A stretch of 64,000 nucleotides of DNA, from positions 186,001-250,000 of the forward strand of contig NZ_JADKZI010000003.1 in the NCBI RefSeq assembly GCF_017811815.1, read 5' to 3'. The notes beneath the pieces are model-generated. The model had not been told where the DNA came from. It ran no database searches and saw only the letters and a list, made by a program, of their open reading frames with translations. This document shows, piece after piece, positions 34,508 to 43,640 of the stretch. The first letter of the stretch is position 1. Every line of letters begins with the position of its first letter. A program made the position numbers and the translations under genes. Source of the stretch: Flavonifractor sp. AGMB03687. Its GTDB lineage: Bacteria > Bacillota > Clostridia > Oscillospirales > Oscillospiraceae.

Positions 34508-35708
34508 GTTCGTCCATGACCTGGAAGATATAGAACTTCAGATAGAGGGACTGGTCCGCCCCCCACAGCACCGGATGATCGGCGGCCTGGGTGCGGTACT
34601 CCACCTGCCGCAGGCGGCGGTGGGCATCCCGGGCGGCCTCCCCAATGGTCTTGGCCAGCAGCTCGGGGGTCATGAAGTGGGAGCAGGAGCAGGTGGCCAG
34701 ATATCCGCCGTTTTTCACCAGCTTGATGCCCCGCAGGTTGATCTCCCGGTAGCCGGTCACCGCCTTTTTGACGGAAGCCCGGGACTTGGTAAAGGCCGGC
34801 GGGTCCAGGATCACCAGGCCAAACTTCTCCCCCTGCTTCTCCAGGGCGGGCAGCAGCTCAAAGACGTCGTGGCACTCAAAGCGCACCCGGTCGCTCATGC
34901 CGTTGAGCTCCGCGTTGCGGGTGGCCTGATCCACGCCAAGCTGTGAGGCGTCCACGCCCAGCACCTCCTGGGCGCCGCCCTTGGCGGCGTTGAGGGCAAA
35001 GGCGCCGGTGTGGGTGAAGCAGTCCAGCACCCGACCGCCCTTGGCCAGAGGCTGGATGGCCAACCGGTTGTACTTCTGGTCCAGGAAGAAGCCGGTCTTC
35101 TGGCCCTCGGCCACGTCCACCTGGTAGCGGACCCCGTTTTCCACAATTTCCACCACCGGATCGAAGGGCTCAGACAGGAAACCCTTCACCCGCTCCATGC
35201 CCTCCTTCAGGCGCACCTTGGCGTCGCTGCGCTCATAGATGCCCCGGATGGCAATGCCGTCCTCGGCCAGAATATCCACAAGCAGCTTCAAAATGGTGGA
35301 TTTCATCCGGTCAATACCCAGCGCCAGGGACTCCACCACCAGCACATCGGAGAACTTATCCACCACCAGGCCGGGCAGGAAGTCGGCCTCGCCGAAGATG
35401 ATGCGGCAGGAGGAGGTGTCCACCGTGTCCTTGCGGTACTGCCATGCGGCCCGCACCCGCATCTCCAAAAACGCCTCGTCGATGATAGTGTCCGCTTTCC
35501 GGGACAGCACCCGCACCGTAATGGTGGAGGCCCGGTTGAGGAAGCCCACCCCCAGCGGGTAGCCGTTGTAGTCCTCGATGCGGATCACGTCGCCGTCGGC
35601 GGGCTGACCCACGATCTCACCGATCTCATTGTCATAGATCCAGGGGCCGCCGGCCTTGAATGAGCGGCCCTCTCCCCGCTTCAGGCGGATAGCAGGCATA
35701 TCAGCCAT
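34503..35708 (-). CDS. RlmI-like class I rRNA (cytosine-C5) methyltransferase
   Basis: A 401-residue protein with an N-terminal PUA domain (GGPWIYDNEIGE) and a Rossmann methyltransferase: motif I VLDCFTHTGAFAL and motif IV DPPAFTKS, with TCSCSHFM near the end. These are features of RlmI/YccW-type enzymes acting on 23S rRNA. ATG 35708 has GGAGAGG 9 nt upstream; an earlier in-frame ATG at 35726 does not. Confidence 0.9.
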   Translation of the reverse strand: MADMPAIRLKRGEGRSFKAGGPWIYDNEIGEIVGQPADGDVIRIEDYNGYPLGVGFLNRASTITVRVLSRKADTIIDEAFLEMRVRAAWQYRKDTVDTSSCRIIFGEADFLPGLVVDKFSDVLVVESLALGIDRMKSTILKLLVDILAEDGIAIRGIYERSDAKVRLKEGMERVKGFLSEPFDPVVEIVENGVRYQVDVAEGQKTGFFLDQKYNRLAIQPLAKGGRVLDCFTHTGAFALNAAKGGAQEVLGVDASQLGVDQATRNAELNGMSDRVRFECHDVFELLPALEKQGEKFGLVILDPPAFTKSRASVKKAVTGYREINLRGIKLVKNGGYLATCSCSHFMTPELLAKTIGEAARDAHRRLRQVEYRTQAADHPVLWGADQSLYLKFYIFQVMDEQ

Positions 35709-35730
35709 ATACAAAATCCTCTCCATTCAA

Positions 35731-35759
35731 AATGGGGCGGGGCTCTGCCCCGCCCCTAT
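35731..35759. repeat. GC palindrome between nrdD and the methyltransferase gene
   Basis: GGGGCGGGGC (35734-35743) and GCCCCGCCCC (35748-35757) pair around TCTG. It resembles the other TAGGGG/GGCGGG palindromes in the window. Confidence 0.6.
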
Positions 35760-35786
35760 GGGTTTTCCTTCTCAGCTGTGGTCAGG

Positions 35787-38108
35787 TTACACGCCGTGCT
35801 TCACCCGGTCGTGCTCCTCGGCCCGTTTGGCGTTGTTGAAGCGGTCCAGGGTGCCCACCAGGTAGCCGGTGATCCGGCGGATGCGCTCAAAGGGCACGCC
35901 ATCGGCCTCGGTTCGGCCGCAGCCGGGGCAGCGGTCCCCGATGATGCCGGAGAAGCCGCATACCGGGTCCCGGTCCACCGGGTGGTTAACGGAGCCGTAG
36001 CCGATGCCGCTCTCCTTCATGCAGCGGATGACCTTCTCAAAGGCCTCCAGGTTATCGGTGGGATCGCCGTCCATCTCAATGTAGCTGATGTGTCCGGCGT
36101 TGGTGAGGGCGTGGTAGGGCGCCTCGATCTTGATCTTGTCGTAGGCGGAGATGGGGTAGTACACCGGCACATGGAAGGAGTTGGTGTAGTAATCCCGGTC
36201 GGTGATGCCCTCCATGACGCCGAAGCGGGCCTTGTCCATCCGGACAAAGCGGCCGGACAATCCCTCGGCGGGGGTGGCCAGCAGGGAGAAGTTGAGGCCC
36301 CGCTTCTCGCTCTCAGCATCCATCCGGGCCCGCATGTGGGAGATGATCTCCTGGCCCAGTACCCGGGCCTTCTCGCTCTCGCCGTGGTGGACACCGATGA
36401 GGGCCTTCAGGGTCTCGGCCAGACCGATGAAGCCCACGGACAGGGTGCCGTGCTTGAGCACCTCCCGCACCTCGTCGTTCCAGTCCAGCTTCTCGCTGTC
36501 CAGCCACACCCCCTGTCCCATGAGGAAGGGGAAGTTGTACACGTGCTTGCGGCACTGGATCTCAAACCGCTCCAGCAACTGGTCCACGCACAGATCCATC
36601 ATCCGGTCCAGGGACTCAAAGAAGGTGTTCAGGTCCCCCCGGGCCTTGATGGCCAGCCGGGGCAGGTTGATGGTGGTAAAGGACAGGTTGCCCCGGCCGT
36701 TGCAGATCTCCCGCTCCGGGTCGTACACGTTGCCGATGACCCGGGTGCGGCAGCCCATGTAGGCGATCTCGGTCTCGGGATGGCCGGGCTTGTAGTACTG
36801 CAGGTTGAAGGGGGCATCGATGAAGGAGAAGTTGGGGAACAGCCGCTTGGCGGAGCACCGCATGGCCAGCTGGAACAGGTCATAGTTGGGCTCGCCGGGG
36901 TTGTAGTTGACCCCTTCCTTCACCCGGAAGATCTGGATGGGGAAAATGGGGGTCTCTCCGCCGCCCAGGCCGGCCTCGGTGGCCAGCATCACGTTCTTCA
37001 TCACCATGCGGCCCTCGGGGGTGGTGTCCATGCCATAGTTGATGGAGGAGAAGGGGGTCTGAGCCCCCGCCCGGGAGTGCATGGTGTTCAGGTTGTGGAT
37101 CAGAGCCTCCATGGCCTGATAGGTGGCCCGGTCGGTCTCCTTCACCGCCCGCTGCTGGGCAAACTTCTGGGCCTTCTCCACGGTGGCCTCATCCCCGAAC
37201 TTAGGCACCAGGGCGGCCCGCTCGGCGGCAAAGTATTCCTCGCTCCCCGCCAGGATGGGGCACAGACCGGTCTCCTTCTCCAGGTCGGCCATGATAACCT
37301 TCAGCTCCTGCTCGGGGTCGCTCTCATCTTCCAGCAGCATGAGGGCCCGGGCCAGGTTCTGCCGGTACAGCCGCTTGAAAGTCTTGCGCACGCCGTCGGC
37401 CATACCGTAGTCGAAGTTCACCACGCTCTGGCCGCCGTGCTGGTCGTTCTGGTTGGACTGGATGGCGATGCAGCACAGGGCGGCGTAGGAGGCGATGTCG
37501 TTGGGCTCCCGCAGGGTGCCGTGACCGGTGGAGAACCCGCCTTCAAACAGCTTCTTGATGTCAATCTGACAGCAGGTGGTGGTCAGGGTCAGGAAGTCCA
37601 GGTCGTGGATGTGGATATCACCCTCCCGGTGGGCTCGGGCGTGGTCAGGATTGAGGACGAACATATCGTAAAACTGCTTGGCGCCCTCAGAGCCAAACTT
37701 GAGCATGGAGCCCATGGCGGTGTCACCGTCGATGTTGGCGTTCTCCCGCTTGATATCGGAGTCCTTGGCGGCAGAGAAGGTGATGTCCTCATAGGTCTTC
37801 ATCAGCCGGGTATTCATCTCCCGGGCCCGGCTGCGCTCCTCCCGGTACAGGATGTAGGCCCGGGCGGTCTGAATGTAGCCGTTGTCCATCAGTACCCGTT
37901 CCACCAGGTCTTGGATGTGCTCCACGTCAGGCTGCTTCTCCCCCTCTACCTCCAGGATGGAGAGCACCTCGTCGGCCAGCCGCTTGGCCTCCGCCTCCTT
38001 GCCCGGCTTGTAGGTGGCCCGGAAGGCCTTGTCGATGGCGCCGGCGATCTTTCCCTCGTTGAAATCCGCCAGCCGGCCGTCCCGCTTTCTGATTTTGGTG
38101 AGTGTCAT
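35787..38108 (-). CDS. nrdD: Anaerobic (class III) ribonucleoside-triphosphate reductase
   Basis: A 773-residue glycyl-radical enzyme that makes dNTPs without oxygen. An ATP-cone covers ~5-95 (KIRKRDGRLADFNEGKI). The catalytic barrel carries FLTLTTTCCQID and NLSFTTINLPRLAI. The C-terminal zinc site has three Cys (VCGFSG, CPGCG). The radical glycine is about residue 748 in RITGYLVG. The activating enzyme gene nrdG is not adjacent. Two NrdR boxes lie upstream. Confidence 0.96.
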   Translation of the reverse strand: MTLTKIRKRDGRLADFNEGKIAGAIDKAFRATYKPGKEAEAKRLADEVLSILEVEGEKQPDVEHIQDLVERVLMDNGYIQTARAYILYREERSRAREMNTRLMKTYEDITFSAAKDSDIKRENANIDGDTAMGSMLKFGSEGAKQFYDMFVLNPDHARAHREGDIHIHDLDFLTLTTTCCQIDIKKLFEGGFSTGHGTLREPNDIASYAALCCIAIQSNQNDQHGGQSVVNFDYGMADGVRKTFKRLYRQNLARALMLLEDESDPEQELKVIMADLEKETGLCPILAGSEEYFAAERAALVPKFGDEATVEKAQKFAQQRAVKETDRATYQAMEALIHNLNTMHSRAGAQTPFSSINYGMDTTPEGRMVMKNVMLATEAGLGGGETPIFPIQIFRVKEGVNYNPGEPNYDLFQLAMRCSAKRLFPNFSFIDAPFNLQYYKPGHPETEIAYMGCRTRVIGNVYDPEREICNGRGNLSFTTINLPRLAIKARGDLNTFFESLDRMMDLCVDQLLERFEIQCRKHVYNFPFLMGQGVWLDSEKLDWNDEVREVLKHGTLSVGFIGLAETLKALIGVHHGESEKARVLGQEIISHMRARMDAESEKRGLNFSLLATPAEGLSGRFVRMDKARFGVMEGITDRDYYTNSFHVPVYYPISAYDKIKIEAPYHALTNAGHISYIEMDGDPTDNLEAFEKVIRCMKESGIGYGSVNHPVDRDPVCGFSGIIGDRCPGCGRTEADGVPFERIRRITGYLVGTLDRFNNAKRAEEHDRVKHGV

Positions 38109-38166
38109 TGCGATCCGTTCCTTTCCCGCTCCACTGTTGCAGGCGATTACCGCCCGTTATATTCCG

Positions 38167-38199
38167 ACACAATATCTTGTGTTTTGGTTCCTTGCGCAA
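38167..38199 (-). promoter_or_regulatory. nrdD promoter with NrdR box 1
   Basis: On the minus strand TTGCGC (38199-38194) and GATATT (38176-38171) are 17 bp apart. The NrdR box ACACAATATCTTGTGT at 38167-38182 covers the -10. It matches the known ACACWATATNTWGTGT-type palindrome closely. Confidence 0.8.
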
Positions 38200-38207
38200 C
38201 ATCCATG

Positions 38208-38223
38208 ATACAGTATCTTGATA
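38208..38223 (-). promoter_or_regulatory. NrdR box 2
   Basis: ATACAGTATCTTGATA resembles box 1 in the centre (AGTATCTTG against AATATCTTG) but has weaker ends. It is 41 bp from box 1, close to four helix turns, as expected for cooperative NrdR binding. Confidence 0.65.
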
Positions 38224-38244
38224 TCCGCCGTCAAGGCGCAAAAC

Positions 38245-38279
38245 AAAAAGCCCGTCCCAAAAAGGGGACGTGCTTTTTG
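38245..38279. terminator. Terminator between the homocysteine methyltransferase gene and nrdD
   Basis: AAAAAGC-CGTCCC and GGGACG-GCTTTTT pair, with A and T runs. Read on the minus strand it ends the homocysteine methyltransferase transcript ahead of the nrdD promoter. Confidence 0.8.
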
Positions 38280-38331
38280 TCTGTTTCGCTGATTTTGTTT
38301 TCCGTTCCGAAGGGTTCTTGACAGAGGCTCC

Positions 38332-39552
38332 TTACAGCAGGACCAGACCGTACCGCTCCGCCATGCGCTGGAGGAAGTCCTCCTCCAGGTCGCCGGTGCC
38401 GTCCCAGAAGGCCCGGCCTTGGTAGAGCCGCAGGGCCTTTTCCAGCAGCTCAGGCACGTCGGACCACAGGCAGAGGGCGTCCTTCACCACATACTGGTTC
38501 TCGGCAAAGATGTCCAGGTCATCCTCCTCCAGGATGGCAATCTTCAGCGCGCCCTGGGGGGACTCCTCCTCCGCCTCCAGAATATCCTCCATCAGGTCGG
38601 GGGTGCACTCAATGGTCTCACCCACATCCACGTCGGGAGTGATGAACCGAGCCTCCTTCTCGCTGGCACAGGGGATCACGTCGGGGTCCCGCTCCACCGG
38701 CTGGAAGGCACTAAAATCTACCTGAGACATCGCCTGCCCCACAGCCGCAATATGGGTCTGCGTGGTACCGCAGCAGCCGCCAAAGATACGGGCGCCGGCG
38801 GCGGCATAGCGGGACACAAAGCCCGCCAACTCCTCGGGGGTACAGCAGGCCCCGGGCAGACCGGCGGAGGGTTTGGCGATCAGCGGTACCGAGGCATAGG
38901 GGGCCAGCCGCTCCAGCTGCTCCGCCGTGTCCTCGGGGTTGGTGCAGTTGAAGCCGAAGGCGGCCACACCCATGCCCTGCATGACGATGAGACCGGCCAG
39001 CACGTCGGTGCCGCCGGGGGTACGACCCTCGTCGTCGCAGGTGAAGGTGACCCACACCGGCTTGTCCGATACGCTCTTGCAGGCCAGCACCGCCGCCCGG
39101 GCCTCCGCCATGCCGGTCATGGTCTCCAGCACGAACAGATCCACACCGGCGGCCTCCAAAGCCGCGGCCTGCTCGGTGTATACCGCCACCATTTCCTCAA
39201 AATTACTCTCTCCAAAGGGGACCAAAGCCAGTCCGGCGGGGGCCAGATCGCCCGCCACCAGCACGCCCTCTCCCGCCGCCTGCCGGGTGAGCTCCACCAG
39301 CCGGCGGTTGTACTCGCCCACCTGGCCGGTAATGCCCCGACCCTCCAGGCCGACCCGATTGGCCCCAAAGGTGGGGGCCAGCAGAATCCGGCTTCCTGCC
39401 GCCACATAGCTCTGCTGCACCTCCAGCAGAACCTGGGGGTGCTCCAGCACCCACTGCTCGGTGCACACTCCGGCGGGCATCCCCCGCTTGAGCAGCTCGG
39501 TACCGGTGGCGCCGTCCATCAGAATGGGCGCGGACAAGGGAATGGTATCCAT
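38332..39552 (-). CDS. Homocysteine S-methyltransferase family protein with partial pterin-type tail
   Basis: A 406-residue protein. The homocysteine-binding barrel covers ~1-290 with zinc ligands C203 (FNCTN) and C260/C261 (GGCCGTT). The last ~110 residues include LWSDVPELLEKALRLYQGRAF, which resembles the start of the pterin-binding barrel of MetH, but that domain and the B12 part are missing. The methyl donor is therefore uncertain: it may act with separate corrinoid proteins, use S-methylmethionine, or be a remodelled MetH. ATG 39552 with GGAGG 12 nt upstream. Confidence 0.82.
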   Translation of the reverse strand: MDTIPLSAPILMDGATGTELLKRGMPAGVCTEQWVLEHPQVLLEVQQSYVAAGSRILLAPTFGANRVGLEGRGITGQVGEYNRRLVELTRQAAGEGVLVAGDLAPAGLALVPFGESNFEEMVAVYTEQAAALEAAGVDLFVLETMTGMAEARAAVLACKSVSDKPVWVTFTCDDEGRTPGGTDVLAGLIVMQGMGVAAFGFNCTNPEDTAEQLERLAPYASVPLIAKPSAGLPGACCTPEELAGFVSRYAAAGARIFGGCCGTTQTHIAAVGQAMSQVDFSAFQPVERDPDVIPCASEKEARFITPDVDVGETIECTPDLMEDILEAEEESPQGALKIAILEEDDLDIFAENQYVVKDALCLWSDVPELLEKALRLYQGRAFWDGTGDLEEDFLQRMAERYGLVLL

Positions 39553-39636
39553 GATTGCTTTGTTCCTCCTGCATTGCACATTTGGATGGTATTATATCAC
39601 AGTGGCCCGGCCGATTGCAACCCCGCCGGCCCCGGC

Positions 39637-39673
39637 AAAAAAAGGCCTGCCGCTTCCGCGGCAGGTCTTTTTA
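39637..39673 (-). terminator. Terminator after the glycosyltransferase gene
   Basis: AGGCCTGCCGC and GCGGCAGGTCT pair with A and T runs; it lies just past the stop of the gene at 39694. Confidence 0.85.
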
Positions 39674-39693
39674 GGTACCATATGCTGTGTGTA

Positions 39694-40968
39694 TCAGCTC
39701 ACACCCACCCGCTTGGTGGCGGAGTGATAGATGGGCTTCCACTCCACCTTCTTCACCAGAGCGGCGATGGAGATGGGAATATAAGTAAACATGAAGATGG
39801 GGAAGGTAATCACGTAGCCCAGCTTGCACAGGGGGGACGCGTTGATGTGCTTCCACTCGGACAGCACGGTGAGCAGTCCGTACACGAAGAGGCCCACGTA
39901 GAAGTTCCACAGGGCGGAACCCATAAAGCCCAGGGTCACGTCCATAACGCGGGCGGCGATGTAGGCGGGCTGGGTCATGCAGGTGGCCAGGATGATGCCG
40001 TTGAACAGGATCATCACCAGGGTGAGCAGCATGCCGGGAGCCACGGTCACAAACATGTCGTAGCAGGAGGTGCCCAGCCGGCCGGGCCGGAAGCAGCCCT
40101 TCAGCAGGGGCACGGTGTAATCCCGGTCCACCTGATAGAAGCCCTTGGACCACCGCAGCCGCTGGTCCCAGGACTGGCGGAAGGTGGTGGGCTGCTCGTC
40201 GTACACCACGGCGGTGTCGCAGTAGCCGATCTTGCGGCCCTGGATGGCGCAGTCCACGGAGAACTGAATGTCCTCGGTGAGCAGGTGGAAGGGCCAGCCG
40301 CCGTTGTCCCGGATGACCTGAGCGGACACCAGGAAACCGGTGCCGGACACATGGCAGTTGGTGCCCAGCAGGGTGCGGGGGAAGTTGAGGAAGCGGGCCT
40401 CACGCAGGAACCAGATGGAGTAGCCGGCGGAGATCCAGTTGTCCCCAAAATTCTTGGAGTTGCGGTAGCAGGTAATGGCGTCGTACCCCTTGTCGAAGGT
40501 ACGGTTCATCTCAGAAACAAAGTTGGGGTCCACCAGATTGTCGGCGTCAAAGACAAAATAGCCGTCGTAGACGTCCTTGCCCTCCTCCTCCAGGCGGTGG
40601 AAGAGGTAATCCATGGCATAGCCCTTGCCCTTCTTCTGCTGGTCGAAGCGCTCGTACACGAAAGCTCCGGCCCGGCGGGCCGCTCCGGCGGTGTCGTCGG
40701 TGCAGTTGTCCGCCACCACATAGAGGTCCAGCAGCTCTTTGGGGTAATTTTGCTTGTTTAAGCTGTCCAGCAGCTCTCCGATGACCCCCTCCTCGTTGCG
40801 GGCAGAGACCACCACCGCGAACCGGTGGAGCTTGGCGGGGACATGGTGCTCTTTCCAGCGGCGGCGCACCAGGCCAACCACCACATAGAAGCCCTGATAG
40901 AGGTAGAGCAGGGTGAAGAGTACCACCACGGCAAAATTCAGATTTTTCACAAGATGCAAAATTGTCAT
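39694..40968 (-). CDS. Membrane glycosyltransferase, family 2
   Basis: A 424-residue processive-type GT2. One membrane segment at ~12-34 precedes the GT-A catalytic domain (AVVVSARNEEGVIGELLDSL; VFDADN as DxD; HLLTEDIQ; QRLRW). Three or more C-terminal membrane segments follow. The layout is like poly-N-acetylglucosamine or cellulose synthases, but the product is not shown by neighbours. It has its own promoter and terminator. Confidence 0.88.
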   Translation of the reverse strand: MTILHLVKNLNFAVVVLFTLLYLYQGFYVVVGLVRRRWKEHHVPAKLHRFAVVVSARNEEGVIGELLDSLNKQNYPKELLDLYVVADNCTDDTAGAARRAGAFVYERFDQQKKGKGYAMDYLFHRLEEEGKDVYDGYFVFDADNLVDPNFVSEMNRTFDKGYDAITCYRNSKNFGDNWISAGYSIWFLREARFLNFPRTLLGTNCHVSGTGFLVSAQVIRDNGGWPFHLLTEDIQFSVDCAIQGRKIGYCDTAVVYDEQPTTFRQSWDQRLRWSKGFYQVDRDYTVPLLKGCFRPGRLGTSCYDMFVTVAPGMLLTLVMILFNGIILATCMTQPAYIAARVMDVTLGFMGSALWNFYVGLFVYGLLTVLSEWKHINASPLCKLGYVITFPIFMFTYIPISIAALVKKVEWKPIYHSATKRVGVS

Positions 40969-41036
40969 TCTATGATCCTCCGTCTGTCAGTCACTGAAGG
41001 AAGCCGCAGTACGACATTCGTCTGCGTGTAATGCAT

Positions 41037-41064
41037 ATCATACCACACCCTGAAAAGATTACAA
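41037..41064 (-). promoter_or_regulatory. Promoter of the glycosyltransferase gene
   Basis: TTGTAA (41064-41059) and TATGAT (41042-41037), 16 bp apart on the minus strand, with TGG before the -10. The rest of the AT-rich stretch to 41260 shows nothing further. Confidence 0.7.
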
Positions 41065-41260
41065 GAGTGTTACATACCAATTAACAGAAGATTAAGGGAA
41101 AGTTTTTATTTCTTTTATACAAATGTAAGAAATTAGACCTCAGGTCTGTAAATGGATTCCATATAGGCATAACCCATCCATTTTCGAAACATTCTACTGC
41201 TTTTTCTTGTAGACATAACTTTTTCACAATTTAACAACAGATGTATGGACGAAAAAGAGC

Positions 41261-41304
41261 AAAAAAAGATCCCGTCTTTTTCAAAAAAGACGGGATCTTT
41301 TTTG
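41261..41304. terminator. Terminator after argS
   Basis: AAAAGATCCCGTCTTTTT and its complement form a long perfect hairpin just past the argS stop. Confidence 0.92.
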
Positions 41305-41309
41305 ATTGC

Positions 41310-43058
41310 TTACATCTTCTCAGGGGCGGTGACGCCAATGAGGGCCAAGCAGTTGGCAATGACGGACCGGACGGTGTCGGCCAGCTTGAGCCGGGCGGAC
41401 AGCACGTCGGCCTCCTCGCCCTTGATGCGGCAGGCGTTGTAGAAGCGGTGGAAGTCGCCGGCCAGGGTGATGAGGTAGCGGTTGACGTGGGAGGGATCGT
41501 AGTCCCGGGCGGAGATGCGGATCACCTCGGGCAGCTGGGAGAGGGTCTTGATGAGGGCCTTCTCCTCGGCGGTGGTGAAGAGGGCGGCATCCACGGAAGC
41601 CGCGTCGGGCACCTGGGCGCCCTCCTCGGTGAGGCGGCTCACCAGGGAGCAGATGCGGGCGTGGGCGTACTGTACGTAGTACACCGGGTTATCGGAATCC
41701 TGCCGCACCGCCAGATCCAGATCGAAGTCCAGGGCGGAGGTGGAGGACCGGGAGTTGAAGAAGAAGCGGGCGGCGTCCACGCTGACCTCGTCCAGCAGGT
41801 CCCGCAGGGCGATGGCCTTGCCGGAGCGCTTGGACATACGGACGGGCTGACCGTCCTGCAGCAGGTTGACCAGCTGCATCAGCACTACCACCAGCCGGTG
41901 GGAGCCATCCAGGCCCAGGCCGTCCAGAGCGGCCTGCAGGCGGGCCACATGGCCGTGGTGGTCGGCGCCCCAGATGTTGATGGCCTTGGAGAAGCCCCGC
42001 TTCTCCAGCTTGTTGCGGTGATAGGCAATGTCGGCGGCAAAGTAGGTGTAGAAGCCGTTGGCCCGGCGGAGCACGTCGTCCTTCAGGTCCAGCTTGTCCA
42101 CCTGCTCCTGGGTCTTGCCCTCGGCCATGAACTTCTGCTTGAGCAGGTCGGTGGTGTTGAGCCACAGAGCGCCGTCCTTCTCATAGGTCCAGCCCTTGTC
42201 GGCCAGCATGCCCACGGTCTCGGCCACATAGCCGGAGCTGTGGAGGCCGGACTCCAGGAACCACTCATCGTACTCGATCTGGTAGCGGCGCAGGTCCTCC
42301 TTCATCTTGGGGATGTTGACGGACAGGCCGTACTGAGCCATGGCCTCCTGGCGCTCCTCCACCGGCTTGTCCTTCCAGTCGGGACCGTGCTGATCGTAGA
42401 AGGCCTGGGCCAGCTCCTTGATGTCGTCCCCGTGGTAGCCGTCCTCGGGGAAGGGATAGTTCTCCTCACCCAGCACGATCTGGAGGTACCGGGCGTCGAT
42501 GGACATGGCGAACTTGTGGATCTGGTTGCCGGCGTCGTTGACGTAGAACTCACGCCACACGTCGTATCCGGCCCGGGTGAGAACGCTGGCCAGGGCGTCG
42601 CCCAGCACACCGCCGCGGGCGTTGCCGATGTGCATGGGGCCGGTGGGGTTGGCGGAGACGAACTCCACCATTACCTTCTCGCCGTGGCCCTCATCCACCG
42701 CGCCGTAGGTGCTGCCTTCGGCCTGGATGTCGGTGAGTACCTCGCCGTACCACTTGCTGCCCAGGGTGAAGTTGAGGAAGCCGGGGCCGGCGATCTCCAC
42801 CTTATCAAAGAAGGTGCCCTCCAGCTCCAGGTTGTCCACGATGGTCTGGGCGATCTGGCGGGGGGCCTTGTGGAGGGCCTTGGCGCCCGCCATAGCAAAG
42901 GAGGAGGCGTAGTCGCCGTGGGTGGGGTCCTTGGGGATCTCGATGGTAGCCTTGACCTCCGCCCCGGCGGGCAGCAGGCCCTGGGCCGCGGCCTTCTCAT
43001 AGGCCGCCTGGGTCAGCTGGGCGACCTGCTCCCGGGCCGCCTGGATCATATTGGACAT
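41310..43058 (-). CDS. argS: Arginyl-tRNA synthetase
   Basis: A 582-residue class I synthetase. The N-terminal Add-1 domain, the HIGH-type motif HIGNARGG, the KMSKS-type motif MSKRSGKAI and the C-terminal all-helical anticodon domain (DALSSRVxxLxxR-like end) are in order. ATG 43058 has AAAAGG 8 nt upstream; an in-frame GTG upstream is less likely. A 48-bp gap to the DUF1934 gene and the same strand suggest co-transcription. Confidence 0.96.
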   Translation of the reverse strand: MSNMIQAAREQVAQLTQAAYEKAAAQGLLPAGAEVKATIEIPKDPTHGDYASSFAMAGAKALHKAPRQIAQTIVDNLELEGTFFDKVEIAGPGFLNFTLGSKWYGEVLTDIQAEGSTYGAVDEGHGEKVMVEFVSANPTGPMHIGNARGGVLGDALASVLTRAGYDVWREFYVNDAGNQIHKFAMSIDARYLQIVLGEENYPFPEDGYHGDDIKELAQAFYDQHGPDWKDKPVEERQEAMAQYGLSVNIPKMKEDLRRYQIEYDEWFLESGLHSSGYVAETVGMLADKGWTYEKDGALWLNTTDLLKQKFMAEGKTQEQVDKLDLKDDVLRRANGFYTYFAADIAYHRNKLEKRGFSKAINIWGADHHGHVARLQAALDGLGLDGSHRLVVVLMQLVNLLQDGQPVRMSKRSGKAIALRDLLDEVSVDAARFFFNSRSSTSALDFDLDLAVRQDSDNPVYYVQYAHARICSLVSRLTEEGAQVPDAASVDAALFTTAEEKALIKTLSQLPEVIRISARDYDPSHVNRYLITLAGDFHRFYNACRIKGEEADVLSARLKLADTVRSVIANCLALIGVTAPEKM

Positions 43059-43106
43059 ATCTATCACCTTTTCTTCTGAATTACAATATTAAAATAGGAA
43101 GGGCTC

Positions 43107-43550
43107 TTACTGGCGGATGCCGTTGCCCTTCTGCCGCACCTGGATGTGGAAGAGGTTCTCCCCCGCCACCGCGTGGTCGATCTCCAGCGCGTAATTGATC
43201 TCAATACTGCCGCCGTCGGGGCTGAGCTGGGTGCGCATCTTCTTGGTGCTGATCCCCACCGCCAGGGCGCCGTAGGGGGTGTTGTACATGGACAGGTGTC
43301 GTCGCCCCTCCTCAAAGACCATCTGGGAGTTGACCTCTCCCATCCGCAGCAGAGTCACCCGCTCCGGCTCGATCTGGAAGGTGGTCAGGGTGCCCTCCAG
43401 TCCGGTGAGCTCACTCTCCTGATAGCTGAGGGTGTAACCGTCCTCCCCGTCCCGGGACAGCCGGCCCTCGGTCACCAGCTCGATGACCTCCGGCTCCTGG
43501 TCCTCAAAGGACTGCTTGCCCTGAATGGATATGATAACATTGTTCTCCAT
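43107..43550 (-). CDS. DUF1934 domain protein
   Basis: A 147-residue protein of calycin-like beta-barrel type (TLSYQESELTGLEGTLTTFQIE, NTPYGALAVGISTKKM, GGSIEINYALEID). This family often precedes argS in Firmicutes, as here. ATG 43550 follows GAGGG at a rather long distance; the earlier in-frame ATG at 43622 has no site. Function unknown. Confidence 0.88.
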   Translation of the reverse strand: MENNVIISIQGKQSFEDQEPEVIELVTEGRLSRDGEDGYTLSYQESELTGLEGTLTTFQIEPERVTLLRMGEVNSQMVFEEGRRHLSMYNTPYGALAVGISTKKMRTQLSPDGGSIEINYALEIDHAVAGENLFHIQVRQKGNGIRQ

Positions 43551-43640
43551 GGTTCTATGTTCCCTCTTTATCGGCCCTTCCGGCCGCAAATTGCACCATA
43601 TTATATCCAATTCCCGCCCCAATGTAAAGAGGGCAGGGCC

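Noticed and set aside
35778-38321. 847-residue plus-strand frame opposite nrdD
   Set aside because: Antisense shadow of nrdD; nrdD matches its family over the full length.
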